Origin: Aedes albopictus
Taxonomy: Eukaryota > Arthropoda > Insecta > Diptera > Culicidae
DNA: 64,000 nt
NCBI RefSeq assembly: GCF_035046485.1
Contig: NC_085137.1
Location: 343,160,505-343,224,504 of the forward strand
Direction: 5' to 3'
Part shown: piece after piece, positions 11,690 through 24,124 of the stretch
Position numbering within the stretch: position 1 is the first letter of the stretch
Layout: each line of letters opens with the position of its first letter
Notes under the pieces: generated by a model
Database searches by the model: none
What the model was told of the DNA's origin: nothing
The model's input: only the letters and a program-made list of their open reading frames with translations
Position numbers and translations under genes: made by a program

Positions 11690-12099
11690 TACCAAGATTT
11701 CAAAATAGTGTGCTACGGTTAGCGAAATTCCACAAACACTAGATATGAACTTTTGCCCCAGTGGTGGGGCAAGAGTTCGAATAAAACGCACACATACAAA
11801 AAGTGTTGTAACTCAAAATTGGAAAGACATTTGGCGTAACTTTGTTCAGCAAAATTTTAGCTCATGGATGGTAGAATCACCACACGGTATTTATTTATTT
11901 TTATCTGCTTCGATTTTTTGAAATAGGTTGAATTTTCAACTAGGGAAGTATTCGCTTAGCAATTCTATTCCCAATTATTTGACTATTGTCAGTTTCAACT
12001 TTTCGTTGGAATTGCACCATGAACTCCCAAAGAAACTCGTATTATTGTTCCTGAGAAATATCAATAAGATATATTTGTAAGTGTTTTTTTACAACTCGT

Positions 12100-12468
12100 A
12101 GTCGTAGTACTACTTTGTTTTTGATTTTGACGCATCCAACACCAGTCCAACTTTTGGTACTTTGTATTTTTGGCGAAAATATAGCTCTTTTACGTTCCGA
12201 CTTTTTTGCCCATGGCATCTATGTCGTTAGCGAAACAAACAAACTTGCCGGATCTATAGAAAATCGAACGCCAGCCTTTTAAACGGCACCTCCTTGGTGA
12301 ATAAGCGGTCGTCATGGCACACCTCCTGAATCTAGTTGAATTAAAGCATCTCTAGAGGCGACCTACTGATGTCCTCGGCGGACCCACGAAAGCATGAGGT
12401 GAGAACTCGTAAGAACCGGTGCTATGTTGGACATTCGTTTCAGTTATCGAGTCACAATTTCACAGCCC
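12100..12468 (-). mobile_element. Internally deleted RTE-like LINE fragment
   Basis: On the minus strand, 12468 to about 12290 matches the 5' leader found at 2102-1840 and 47206-46979. It is directly followed (12280-12100) by a decayed stretch corresponding to the catalytic FADDMDI region of RT: word order CCGGATC, GTTTGTTTCGC, GACATAGATGCCATGG, TGGACTGGTGTTGGATG. The endonuclease and most of RT between them are missing. The fragment is non-coding. Confidence 0.6.
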
Positions 12469-14136
12469 TTAACTTAATTGCAAAAAAAAACACATCCCCT
12501 GCCACTTCATTAACTGGTCAATAGTTCAAACTTGTGCGATTGAAATGAAAACGTTTTCAATAAAAAAAACGCACAAACCACGCTTGCGGAAATAAAATGC
12601 TTCGGTTCAGTCATAAACATCAATCAGCAGACTATAAAACCATTAAATCCACCTAGTATGAAGTACTATTTACCGCTTATCAAGCGCATAATTGGTGTCA
12701 CGGGGTCAATCAGCACAAGTGGATTCATTGAAGTGAAAAAAGATATCCAATTATAGCCCAAATAGAGCACCACACCGATACGGAGTGACTCATGCGTCAT
12801 GCATACACTTGTCGAGTTGATTCGTACGTGCTCTTCAAAAACTCACTTGGGAGCAGATTACTCTTCCAGAGCTATCACAAACATACAAAATTGACCTCGC
12901 ACTGAACTTAACCCCCGGAGTCTGAGTCGGAGCCGGAGAGAGTGCTGCATAAATTCTTGCCGTATGCACATTTTTCAAGTGGTTGATTTGGCGTTGAAAT
13001 TGAAATCAAGATAACGCACCATAATGCGCTTTGGTCCAACACCACCAGCACTCAGCAGACACACGAGAGTGAATTGCGAGTGATGGCGGCGGCGGCAGTG
13101 GGTGGTGACACAAACGATAGCAATTTTTCACACTTATTCAATTTTTATGATCCGCTGAAGTGGGGAAAATGTGGAACTTGTGCTCGCTCTTGCCACACTA
13201 ACCCAGGGCCAGGACCAGCAACAACCTAGCGGTGGGAGTGGTTCTTATGCGGTGGATCTGGGATATTCGCGCGAAGAAGGATAATAACAATGTGTGAACG
13301 AGGGACCGATCCATCGTCGTCGTCGGTCGTTCGTACATCGCAGTTTCACATTGGGCAGTGTGCCAATTCGGGTTAAATTTGATCAACAATGCAAGCCAGA
13401 ATCACATTCCCAACACCCGGTTGGTTGGCTTAAAGCTTCGACCAGTCAAAATCAAAGTGCCAAGTCACTACGAACCACTCGAGTCATCGTCGTCGTCGTC
13501 GTTGTTATTCCACTTAATGGAGACGTCAACCGTCCGGCGTGTCCCGGTCATCAGCGGGTGAGTATTATGCTAAACTTTATTATCTCGGTCAGACATCATC
13601 ATCGTCAACGCCTCACGGTAATTGAGTTTATTAATAGTTCGCGACCAGAATCCATAGAGTTTCTGAATGGAACTAGCTGGCAGACGGATGGATGGAGGAC
13701 AGTAGCCATTGTTGTGGCCGCCCCCGTAGGGGAGGTTCAGCTGGTCACTCGACTAAACGGTACGGTGACGCGAAGCGACGGTAGCCGGAGTAGGTAGAAT
13801 ATGAAGTTTGTTTGAAAGGATTGCAGCCAAATGGATTACCGGTAATCAAGTGAGCAAATCGCTTTCATTCGTCATTCTTGTCTGGAAAAGTGACGTTTTG
13901 GGATGGTTCAAGCTGAGGGTAAATTGATTGACTTGCTAGGAAGGTTTCTGAAGGGGGCTAAGAAAAACCAATTTCTTATAGAGATGAATAAAAAAGTTTG
14001 AAGGTTTCTTTAATAATTTAAATAATTCAATTAATTTTCTAGGAAAATGAAAAATAAGTTAAACTTTTAGGTTCAAGCCGAAATACATATATGATTATTG
14101 TGTCCTGTTACGGTCGCCATGTAATATGTTTTACAT
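12469..14136. other. Unique host-like DNA; possible 5' exon ending at 13557
   Basis: Higher complexity and GC than its repeat-rich neighbours, with trinucleotide-rich patches (GGCGGCGGC near 13085, GTCGTCGTC near 13490). A strong donor-like sequence, CGG|GTGAGTATT, occurs at 13558, so 13200-13557 could be a transcribed leader on the plus strand. An open frame of 167 codons (13294-13797) runs through that donor and shows no domain, so I do not call it a CDS. Confidence 0.35.
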
Positions 14137-14177
14137 TGGTGACCCGATTTTGTCAGCCCCTTTCCGAAACACATTTT
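14137..14177. mobile_element. Half of a Tc1-like MITE abutting the LINE
   Basis: The stretch GTGACCCGATTTTGTCAG followed by CCCC is shared with the MITE ends at about 56827 and 57000 (GACAAAATCGGGTCAC). Here only one end is visible; the LINE tail begins directly after it. Identified only by that shared end sequence. Confidence 0.45.
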
Positions 14178-17100
14178 ATACATACATACATACATTTATT
14201 TGTTCAACATCACATTTAAGACAAGACATAATCAACAATAGTACGCCACAATACTCGGCTGCCGCTCTCCATCCTCGGTCGCGCCCAATGCTCGCCAAGT
14301 CACGCTCCACCAGGTCCGCCCATCGTGCTCTCTGCGCTCCACGCCTTCTTGTGCCAACCGGATCAGTTGCAAACACCAGCTTTGCAGGGTTGTTGTCCGG
14401 CATTCTTGCAACATGCCCTGCCCACCGTATCCTTCCGGCTTTGGCCACCTTCTGGATGCTGGGTTCGCCGTAAAGTGCAGCGAGCTCGTGGTTCATTCTT
14501 CTCCGCCACACACCGTTCTCCTGCACACCACCGAAGATCGTTCTTAGCACGCGTCGCTCGAAAACTCAGAGTGCTTGCAGGTCCTCCTCGAGCATGGTCC
14601 ATGTCTCGTGCCCGTAGATAACCACCGGTCTTATTAGCGTTTTGTATATGATGCATTTGGTGCGTGGGTGAATCTTTTTCGACCGAAATTTCTTCTGGAG
14701 CCCGTAGTAGGCCCGACTTCCGCTGATGATGAGCCTCCGAATTTCACGGCTCACGTTGTTGTCAGCCGTCAGTAAGGATTCGAGGTAGACGAATACCTCC
14801 ACCACCTCGAAAGTATCCTCATCTATCGTAACATTACTACCCAGACGGATCCGGTCGTGTTCGGTTCCGCCTACCAGTATGTACTTTGTTTTTGAAGCAT
14901 TCACCACCAGTCCGACCTTTGCTGCTTCGCGTTTCAGGCGGGTGTACAGCTCTGCTACCGTTCCAAATGTTCTTGCAATAATGTCCATGTCGTCCGCAAA
15001 GCACACAAATTGACCGGATTTTGTGAAAATTGTTCCCTGGCTGTTGAGCCCGGCTCGTCGCATCACACCTTCCAGAGCGATGTTGAAGAGTAGGCATGAG
15101 AGGTCAACACCTTGTCGCAGTCCTCGGTGAGATTCGAATGAACTGGATAGTTCACCCGAAACCCTTACGCAGTTTTGCACACCGTCCATCGTTGCTTTAA
15201 TCAGTCTAGTCAGCTTCCCAGGAAAGCCGTTTTCGTCCATGATTTTACATAGCTCTGCGCGGTGGATACTGTCGTATGCCGCTTTGAAGTCGATGAACAG
15301 GTGATGCGTTGGGACCTGGTATTCACGGCATTTCTGGAGGATTTGCCGGACGGTAAAGATCTGATTTGTTGTCGACCGGCCGTCGATGAAGCCGGCCTGA
15401 TAACTTCCCACGAACTCATTTGTTTTAGGTGACAGACGACGGAAGATGATCTGGGATACCACTTTGTAGGCAGCATTCAAAATAGTGATCGCCCTGAAGT
15501 TCTCACATTCCAAATGGTCGCCTTTCTTGTGAATGGGGCAGGGCCTCCGGTAGCTGTTCGGTTTCCCAGATCCTGACTATCAGCCGATGCAGACAGGTGG
15601 CCAACTTTTCTGGGCCCATCTTGATGAGTTCAGCTGCGATACCATCTTTACCAGATGCTTTGTTGGTTTTGAGCTGGCAAATGGCATCCTTAACTTCCCT
15701 CAGCGTGGGAGTTGGTTCATTTCCGTCCTCCGCTGCACTGGCGTCGTCGTTTCTTCCGTTGCCGTGGGCTTCCGTGCCTACGTTCTCCACGCCGTTCAGG
15801 TGCTGATCGAAGTGCTGCTTCCACCTTTCGATCACCTCACGTCCGTTCGTCAAGAGGCCTCCGTCTTTATCCGTGCATATTTCGGCTCGCGGCACGAAGC
15901 CGTTGCGGGATGCGTTGAGCTTCTTATAGAACTTCCGTGTTTCTTAGGAATGGCACAGCAGTTCCATTTCTTCACACTCCGCTTCTTCCAGGCGGCGCTT
16001 TTTCTCCCGAAAGAGGCGGGTCTGCTGTTTCCGCTTCTGTTTGTAACGTTCCACGTTCTGTCGAGTCCCTTGCTGCAGCATTACCGCCCGCGCTGCGTTC
16101 TTCTCTTCCGAAAACGTTCTGCACTCTTTTTCGAACCATTCGTTCCATCGATTCCGTTCCACGTACCCGATGGTGCTCTCGGTTGCGTCGTTGATGGCTG
16201 CTTTCACTGTACTCCAGCAGTCCTCTAGAGTGGCCTCATCGAGCTCGCCCTCGTCTGGCAATGCGGCCTCGAGATTCTGCGCGTATGCTGAGGCGACATC
16301 CGGTTGTTTCAGTCGCTCGTGATTGTACCGTGGTGGTCGCCAGTACCGAACATTGGTAATGACGGAGAGTTTTGGTCGCAGTTTGGCCATCACCAGATAG
16401 TGGTCGGAGTCAATGTTGGCGCCACGATAGGTCCTGACGTCAATAGTGTCAGAGAAGTGCCGTCCGTCAATCAGAACGTGGTCGATTTGAGATCCTGTCT
16501 GCTGCTGTGGTGATCTCCAGGTGTAACGAAAAGGATGCTGTGTTAGAAAAAGGTTCAACGTATGGCCATATTTTTGGAGGCGGCGAAATCAACGAGTCGT
16601 AGGCCGTTTTCGTTCGTCTGCTGGTGGGCACTGAACTTACCAATCGTCGGTCTGAATTCCTCCTCCTGGCCTACCTGAGCGTTTAAATCTCCTATGATGA
16701 TCTTGATGCCGTGGCTTGGGCCCATCACGATGAAAGCTGTTCCCAGCTCGCGTGTGTTGCCGCAGCTCTGGTAGATGGTATGATTACCTCTAAACGTTCG
16801 CACCATGGATCCTGTCCAACACACCTCCTGCAGCGCTACGATGCCGAACCCGCGGTCCTTCAGTAGATCGTCGAGTATGCGGGTGCTCCCAATGAAGTTG
16901 AGAGACCTGCAGTTCCACGTACCGAGCTTCCAATCGCAAGTCCTTTTTGTTCGCTGGGGTCGTTGCCTCTCGGTTCGTATTATTCTGTTGCTGATTTTCC
17001 GTTACAATGGTTTTTACGGCTGGCTCGTAGGGCCTGACACCAACCCCCTACTTTCCCGAAGACCATAGAGCACAGTTGAGCTTAGAGTCCTTCCCTGGCA

Positions 17101-17190
17101 CTCGGACGTAGATCAGCCGCCCCTAACATGGAGATCAGACGCTATTGTGAGCCGCTCCTCCTGGAGAACAGAAGTTCAGGTTTACCGAAG
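14178..17190 (-). mobile_element. RTE-like LINE copy 2, frameshifted
   Basis: Minus-strand LINE closely related to the copy at 61291-64000. It ends in a (CATA)n simple-repeat tail (14178-14196 on plus) with only a few dozen bases of 3' UTR, the hallmark of RTE-clade elements. The coding region is broken into at least five frames between 14220 and 16990. The leader (about 17060-17190) shares words with other leaders in this window (CAGACGCTATTGTGAGCC versus CAGACGCTGTTTGAGCC). The 5' boundary is approximate. Confidence 0.85.
14220..16960 (-). pseudogene. Endonuclease-reverse transcriptase pseudogene of LINE copy 2
   Basis: Reading minus strand: 16960-16800 encodes the endonuclease start (TWNCRSLNFIG, LQEVCWTG). 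16824-16555 continues with GTAFIVMG and KIIIGDLNAQVG. 16558-15944 carries SQIDHVLIDGRHF, then DVRTYRGANIDSDHYLVM. 15895-15503 is the linker and RT start (NKASGKDGIAAELI). 15513-14566 holds RT with FRAITILNAAYKV, FIDFKAAYDSI, FADDMDII. 14550-14176 has the C-terminus (ENGVWRRRMNHEL, IRWAGHVARM). Compared with the 61-64 kb copy it has frameshifts near 16820, 16557, 15940, 15510 and 14560. A ~20-bp deletion near 15540 removes the KEGVICPI region, and RQGV replaces RQGD. Inactive. The plus-strand open frame at 15587-16228 is a shadow of this gene. Confidence 0.9.
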
Positions 17191-19240
17191 CAAACTCCCT
17201 CTCCCCTTTTATGCACAGTGTCGTTATTGATTCTCGAAGAATGTAATCGGCAATGTTAAAACAGAATTCACCAACATAATAGCGCTTCTTTACTCGAAAC
17301 TGTTGACAACCACTTACTTTGCCGTAGTGGTTAACACGTACCCTTTCCAACTTTTAACTCTGTTTAATACTTTCGTTGTAGCACTCTCGGCTGTTTTGCT
17401 ATTACAGGAGTTTCAAGAGCTTTCTCTTCATTAATGATGAGAGTCTCTCTATTGTGACGGTTGTTTGCTTGGCGGCCAAAGGGTTTGTGATGATATTCTG
17501 GATCAAGAAAAAAATATAAATTATCCACGGGAATGTGTTTCATTGTTATTTCTTGCTCAATTGAGATCATATGGAGCATGGATGTTGCTTTGGGCACAAA
17601 TAAGTGTACATATTTAGACATTTTTATTTGTTGCCAATGTTCAACATCAAATTTGCATCAACCCTTCTGAAAAAGAACCGAAAGTTTACAATGACACCGC
17701 AATTAATTTCGATCATCTCATTATTACCCGCAAAATGGCTAAATGAAAGCTCACAGAACACCAAAAGCCTTACCGGAAATAAGCGCACCCGAAAAAAAAA
17801 TGCCACCCATTCCGACCGGCAGGCAGCAAATTAAAGATCAAAGCTTAAAGTGCACATGGGCTCGAACACGAGTTGGCAACCATCTGCTGGCCCTACGCCT
17901 GCCTGCTTTCTGACTCCGTGTCCCTTCCCACCGAATCTCCGGAGACCGCAGCAGCATCGCAACGCGATTTTGCACTCCATCTCGCTGCTGTCTGCTCTGT
18001 CGGCTTTGATCCCGATGCGGAGTTTTGTAATTTCCACGTCCGTCGGTCCGTCCGTCTGTGTCCGTTGGTATTCAGTTCAGGATGGTGGGGTCGAAGGAGA
18101 CCGGCGCGGCGGAGCAGCGCCAGCGCGAGGATAACTGCACAGTCTCGCCACGGCGGCCACACGGCTGCTCTGTTGGCTACATAAAAAACGGAACTTTGAC
18201 TGAAAGTATGCTTCATCATGGGAAACCATACGCTGGTATTGAAATAGGGATGGGCGATATTTCGGGGAAAATTGAGGATATGTTCTAGATGGAACACGTT
18301 TCAACTCAATCAATATTATTTTAAGTCTAACATAATGTGGAATTTTCAGTCTTCGACAGGCTTATTTCGAAATGTGTAATCGATAAATGGCACACTCCAA
18401 TGAACTTGTTGAATTTCATTAGATTTTCGTTCCTGACTACACCTTATCGCACAGCCCTACGCATTATCCCATGACCCGGGTGTCAGCCATGTGAAGCTAC
18501 ATAAAGCATAGCGCGCATACAGTTACTTTTTTACGCTGCTTTGACGCTAACTGAAACAGCACAGCGTTGTCCTCGTTCGTAGTGTCCTTTTCATTTTGCC
18601 TATTTTCCTCAGCCCGGTCGGTTGATGGTTTCCTGGCACGGCAGCAGACGATGTGTTGAATGAATTATTGATTTTAATCTGTTTAATATAAAATTAAATT
18701 GCGAAGCTACATTTTTATTTCCCTCGTGGTTTTGATTGAGGAACAGCATGAGCGTGGAATTCAACGTTGTCATCATAATCAGTAGTACCGCATGGGAGAT
18801 CTTTCTCCGCCAGTATCAAATCAATAAGGAAGATTTTGGGTTGAAGTTGTATTTTGGAAGGATGAACGGCTTTACTTTTGAAATTCTGGAGAACACACAT
18901 TTCCCTTTTTTTACTGGCTCAGACTTTTTAGGTGACTATAAATTGAAAAACTCCTGTATACCAATATTTTGAAAAAAACAGAAGCATTAAGATATCAGTA
19001 AACTTGATCAGACCCCTGATTTTGGATTTATCGATATTTTGGTGAATGGATTGATATCAAGAAGCAATCAATGAATATTTTATGGTTTTCTTTTTTCATT
19101 TTTTTGAGTACCTGTATCTCTATATGAACCGAACATAACAGTATAACATTTTTGGTACAGTTAACTTGAAGATAAATTCTTCGCGGGAATTCGCGGGAAG
19201 AACAGAGAACTTGGTTGCCATACGAACTAAGAATGATTTT
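17191..19240. other. Unique host-like DNA, no gene established
   Basis: Contains a GC-richer stretch (17860-18180) with several overlapping open frames on both strands but no recognisable domain. An arthropod initiator-like TCAGT at 18072 is followed by an ATG at about 18082, which could be chance. 18290-19130 is AT-rich and shows no structure I can name. Confidence 0.35.
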
Positions 19241-19249
19241 ATGTAGTTC

Positions 19250-19640
19250 TGTTTCATTCTCGATCGGTGGTGACTACGTGACCCTTTAAGCGGTCTTCTT
19301 ACTTGCCCGGTCGCGGCCCGACCGTGCCCCGGCACGGTGTAATGTGAAACACGCCATAGTAATCGCATGAAAGAAATCGACGACCGGGGCACGGCCAGGA
19401 CCCGCCACGGTCGCGGCCCGGCATAATGGGAATTGCCATTTATGCTACATCAGCACAACTACGTTTATCGCCCGGGTGGCGCGACCGCAGATGGTTACAC
19501 ATAGACCTGTGCACCGCCGCGCCACGCCGCCGCCGACCTTACTATCGGCGGCGCGCCATACGCCGATGTTTGGCACGCCGCCGATTTTCATTTTTCACGC
19601 CGGTTATCAGTGCACGAAAAAAATTTTGTTTACATTAAGT
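19250..19640. repeat. GC-rich repeat block with CGGTCGCGGCCCG and CGCCGCCG motifs
   Basis: GGTCGCGGCCCG occurs at about 19310 and again at 19410, around a GACCGTGCCCCGG / CCGGGGCACGG inverted pair. 19500-19620 is rich in CGCCGCCG words and starts with ATAGACCTGTGCACCGCC. That start is mirrored by GGCGCACAGGTCTAC at about 24265-24280, on the far side of the 12-bp repeat block. Strikingly GC-rich against AT-rich flanks. Likely pieces of GC-rich MITEs. Confidence 0.45.
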
Positions 19641-22600
19641 TGAGATAAAATACTAAAATTCTTTCGAAGATTCCTCTAAAATTCCAATCAAAGAATTCTT
19701 CAGAAGTTCCTTTAGAGATCTCTTCAGGAGTTTCTTCAAAGATGTCTCCAGTAGTTCCTTCAGATATTCAGGGATGCCTCTAGGGGTTTCAATATGCATT
19801 TTTTTTCAGAAGATGTTTCAGGAAGATCTCGACAGAAGTACCTACCAGGGATGCCTCCTAGAAATACATCCAAGATTCATCCAGAAGATTCATCAGGGGT
19901 TCCCATAGGAGATCCTTCAGAGATTAGTCAGAGAGTTTCTCCAGGGATTTCTTCTGAAATTTCTTCAGGAATTCTTACAGGAGTTTCTTCGAGATTAGTC
20001 CAAGAGTTTCTTCAGAAATTCCTCTAGGAGATCTCTCAGGGATTCCTCTAGAATTCCAGCAACGGGTTTTGTCCTGGCGTTCCGTGTTCTTCAGAAATCA
20101 CTACAGGAGCTCCATCAAGGATTCCATCAGGAAATCCCTCCTGGAATGTTTTCAACAATCCCTCCTGAACTTTCAGGGATTCCTCTCGGTATGTCTCATG
20201 GAAATTTTTCAGAAATTCTTTCAGGAGTTCTTTAGGGATATATCTAGGAGTTCCTTCAGATATTCCTTCAGAATTTCCTCCATAGATTATTTCATGAGCA
20301 TTTTCGAGGATTCATGCAGTATAGTAGTTCTTTCAAGGAATGCTCCAGAAGTTCCTTCAGTGACCTCTTCAGGAGTTTCTTCAGGGATCTCCCCAACAAT
20401 TACAGGAGGATTCAGGGATGTCTCCAGGTGTTCATTAGGAGTTCCTTCAAAGGTTCTCTAAGCTATTTCAACAGAAGTTCGCTCGGGTATTCTTTCAGAA
20501 GTCCCTTCAGAGATTCTTTCAGGAAGGTTCATAAATGCCTCCTGGAGATCCATCAAGAGTTCCGTTAGAAGTTCTTTCAGGAATTCTAACAAACGGTCCT
20601 AGAAATTAGTCTAAGAGTTCCTGCAGGGATTTCTTCTGAAGTTCATTTGACTTTGTAATGGCTTTTCCAGTCTTGACAAATTTCAAATACATCTATTCAA
20701 TTTTGTTCGACGTTTCGGTTACATTTGGTACCTTTCTCAATTATTGCCGATTTTTCGTCCAGTGTTGTTCTGTCGAACAATGGTTGTCGAACGGAATGAG
20801 TTTTCTCTCACAGCAGTTAACGATTTTTGGATTCGACTGCGATAGAATTTCACTTTGAAAAGGCATTTCTAGTCTTGAGAAAATTCGAATGTAGCTATTT
20901 TATTAGGTTCTTTTAGAATTCATACAGGAGCTCTTACAAAAATTAGTTTAGTCCAAGAGTTCCTTCATAGATTCCTCCAGGAGCTTCCGGGATTCATGCA
21001 GATGTTTCTTCAGAGGTTCCTCCTGAATTTCTTCAGGGATTCCTTCAGAAGTTCATTGAGAAATCTCTCCAGGAGTTCCTTCCGAGAATCTTACATAAAG
21101 ATACCTCCAAGAGAATTAAAGGATTTCCCCAAAAGTTTATTCAGGGATTCCTACAGAAATCCTCTGAAAAATTAGCATAAGACTTCCTTTTAAGTATCCT
21201 TCAGGATATCCATATGGAATTCCTCGAGAAGTTTATTAAGGAATTCATCCATGAGTTCTTCAAGTGATCGCTTTTCGGGTTCTTTTTGAGATTTTTCCAG
21301 AAGGACTCACGGATGCTCCAGGAGTTACATCAGAGATTTCCTACAGGAGTTCTTTCAGGGAATCTTGTTAAAGTTCTTTCGAGAATTTCCTTAGGAATAT
21401 AATCATGCATATTTCCCAGATATTATTGTGGAATCTCTCATGGAGTTTCTACAAGAATTCCTTGAGCATTTCCTTCTGGAATTCCTCCAGGAATTCTTTC
21501 GGGAACTCCTCCTGACAATCTTTCGGGGATTCCTCCTGGAAATCCTTCAGGAATTTCTCTACCCGGAAAGATTCACTCGGGAGATGCCACTGAAAATCCT
21601 TCAAGAATTCCACCTGGAAATCCTTCGGAGATTCTTTCGGGGATTCTCCCTGGCATTCCTGCAACAATTTCTCCTGTAATTTCTCCGGGGATTTCTCTTG
21701 GACTACCTTCGAGAATTCCTCCTGAAATTCCTACGGAAACCCCTCCTGGAATTTATTTGGAGATTTTTCAAAGAAATCATTCGAAAATTTCTACTGGAAT
21801 TATTTTGAGGATTCCCCTTGGAATTTCTACGGGGATTTTTCCCTTTGGAGATTCCTCCTGGATTTCCTCATGGAATTCCTCCAGTAGTCCTCCTGGAATT
21901 CCTTCGATGTTTCTCCTAAAATTCATTCGAGATTCCTCCTGGAATTAATTTGGGGATTCCTTCCAAATTTCCTTCGGAAATTCCTTCAGGAATCACTCCT
22001 GGAATTCCTATGGGTATTCCTCTTAGAAATCCATCGAAGATTTCAGTTTCTTCGGGGATTCCTCATAGAATTCCTCCAGAGATTCCTCCTAAAGCTCCTT
22101 CGAAAATTCCTCCTGGACTTCTTTCAGGGATTCCTCCTTGAATTCCTTCGGATTTTTCTTCTAGAATTCCTTAAGAGATTCCTCCTAGAGTTGCTTCTGG
22201 GATTTCTCCTGTAATTTCTTCGGAGATTCCTCATGGAATTCGTATTAGAATTTCTTCGGGGTTTCCTTCTGAAATTCCTTCGGTGAGTCTTCCTAGAATT
22301 CCTTCGGGGATTCCTCCTTCCTGAGTTCTCCTGGAATTCTTTCGGGGAATACTCTTGGAATTCCTTCGGTCCTCTTAGATTTTTTTTAGGAATTTCTCCC
22401 GGATTTTATTCAGAGATTCCTCCTGGATATATTTCGTTGATTCGTCCTCAAATTGTTTTGGGAATTATTTCTTGAATCCTCCTTGAAATTCCCACTGAAA
22501 TTATTATAAGGATTTTTGCTGGAATTTCTTTGGTGTACTGCTTGAATTCCTTTGAGATACGCGCTGATATTTTTTCGGGATTTTCTCTTGGAATTCCTGC

Positions 22601-23690
22601 GGGAATTTCTCACAGAGTTCTTTCGGGGATTTCTTCAGGGATTCCTACTGTTCATCCTTTCCTCTTGAAACTCCTTCGAGGATTCCGCTTGGAGTGCCTT
22701 CGGAGATTCCTTCCGAAATTCCTTAAAGGGGTTCTCCTGGGATTCCTGCAGGGATTTCTTCTGGAATTCCGTCGGGTATACCTCCTGGACTTCGTTCTGA
22801 GATTTTGTCTGGCATTCCTTCTGGAATTCCTTCGAGGATTTCTCCTGAATTTTCTTCAAGGATTCCTCCTAAAATTCCATCCTGGATTCCTCCTGGACTT
22901 TTTTCAGGGATTCTGCCTGGACTTTAACGAGGATTCCTCCAGATTGTTTTCCAGAGATTTCTCCTGGAATTCCTTTGAGATTCCCTCCTAGAATTCCTTT
23001 TGGGGTTTCACTTCAAATTTCTTCAGAGATTTCTCCTGGAATTCCTACGAGGATTCCTGGTGGAATTCCTTCGGGAATTCCTCCTAGAAATCCCTCGGGG
23101 TTTTTTTCCTTAAACTCGTTCAGAGATTCCTCTTGCATATTTTCCGTTGATTCCTTCTAGAAATCCTTAGGGGATTCTTTCTCGAATTCACTTTCTTTCT
23201 GGGATTCCTGTTAGGATTTCTTCGGGGATTACTGCTTGAATCTGCTTGGAACTCGTGCTGGAATTATTTTGGGATGTTCTTGTACAAATATTGCGGGAAT
23301 TTCTTTTAAAATTATTTTAGGGCTCCCTTATGGAATTCCTACGAGCATTCCTCCTTGAATTCCTTCTGGGATTACTCCTAAAATTCCTTTGAGGATTCCT
23401 TCTAAAATTCCTCCGCGGATTCCTTCTGGAATTCTTCTGGGGAATCCTCTAGGAATTTCTTCGGAAATTCTTCATAAGTTTTTCCAGGGATCTCTCTAAA
23501 AGAGATTCTTGAACTACATATCGATGATTCCAGCATAAGTTCCTTAAGGGCTTCATACAGCAGTTCTTACAGGGATTATCCCAGAAGTTTCTTCATGGAT
23601 TCCTCCAGGAGATTCTTTAGGGCTCCTTCTGGAATTCTTTTGGAGATTATTCTCGGAAATCATTCGAGGATTCCTTGTAAATAGTGCGTC
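19640..23690 (+). repeat. 4-kb 12-bp-periodic repeat (GGAATTCCTYCN)
   Basis: Long degenerate array in which words such as GGAATTCCTTCG and GGGATTCCTCCT follow each other every 12 bases. It is clearest from 21430 to 23460. Because 12 is a multiple of 3, translations are open for long stretches and read as four-residue repeats (G-I-P-S/P) or, in other frames, FLLEFLQ and EFLKEFQ patterns. Such open frames (for example 22530-22991) are by-products. The left part (19640-21400) is more diverged and rich in CAGGAGTTCCTTCAG. A ~250-bp non-periodic piece interrupts it at about 20650-20920. Function and origin unknown. Confidence 0.8.
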
Positions 23691-24124
23691 TTTATTATCA
23701 AATGTGATAGCTTCTGAAGGTTCTAAGAAGACAAAACGAAAACTGTAGCAAAATCTATATTTTTGCCTTTTACTGGATGCAGTGGAGTAATGCAACATGC
23801 ACTAATGCAGATACGGGTAATGTCACAATAGGTCTAATTACTGGCCACAGTGACGGACCCGAACAGGAATAAAAAAGGTGTTCATTCAAACGTAAGGTTA
23901 TAAGTACACAGGGTCAAATATTTGATAAATGAACTCAAGAAAAAACATCTGTTTGACACTAATGAAAATTCGATCGAGTCAAACAAGATGTTTGAGCATT
24001 GGTTTCTTTTTAGTCAAATACTTCATCCTGTGTACTGGCATAATAATAATTCATGTTATCATTGGTTATGAAGAAGCAAAGACTGGACTGCAAATTCTAC
24101 AGCGTATCCGTTTTGCCAATGTTG
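23691..24124. other. Unique spacer
   Basis: No repeat pattern or gene recognised. Composition is ordinary. Confidence 0.4.

Larger units (their letters stand above)
10640..11780. repeat. Block with repeated TGGGGCAAAAGTTCGA motif, hosting two MITEs
   Basis: The motif TGGGGCAAAAGTTCGA or a close variant appears near 10649, 10668, 11186, 11207 and 11765, with its complement TGAACTTTTGCCCCA near 11745. This suggests one dispersed repeat with motif clusters at both ends. It is interrupted by a hAT-type MITE (10943-11129) and a TA-flanked MITE (11471-11689). The remaining sequence is AT-rich and non-coding. Confidence 0.5.

Noticed and set aside
13294..13797. 167-codon open frame in host-like DNA
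   Set aside because: Valine/histidine runs from trinucleotide repeats, no domain, and it reads through a strong splice donor.
15587..16228. 213-codon plus-strand open frame
   Set aside because: Exact antisense shadow of the LINE ORF; the same shadow appears at 62715-63356.
18058..18288. 76-codon open frame after an initiator-like TCAGT
   Set aside because: Overlaps other open frames on both strands and has no recognisable domain; the initiator match is short.
22530..22991. 153-codon open frame, leucine/phenylalanine rich
   Set aside because: Translation of the 12-bp periodic repeat. Neighbouring frames are open as well, and there is no domain.
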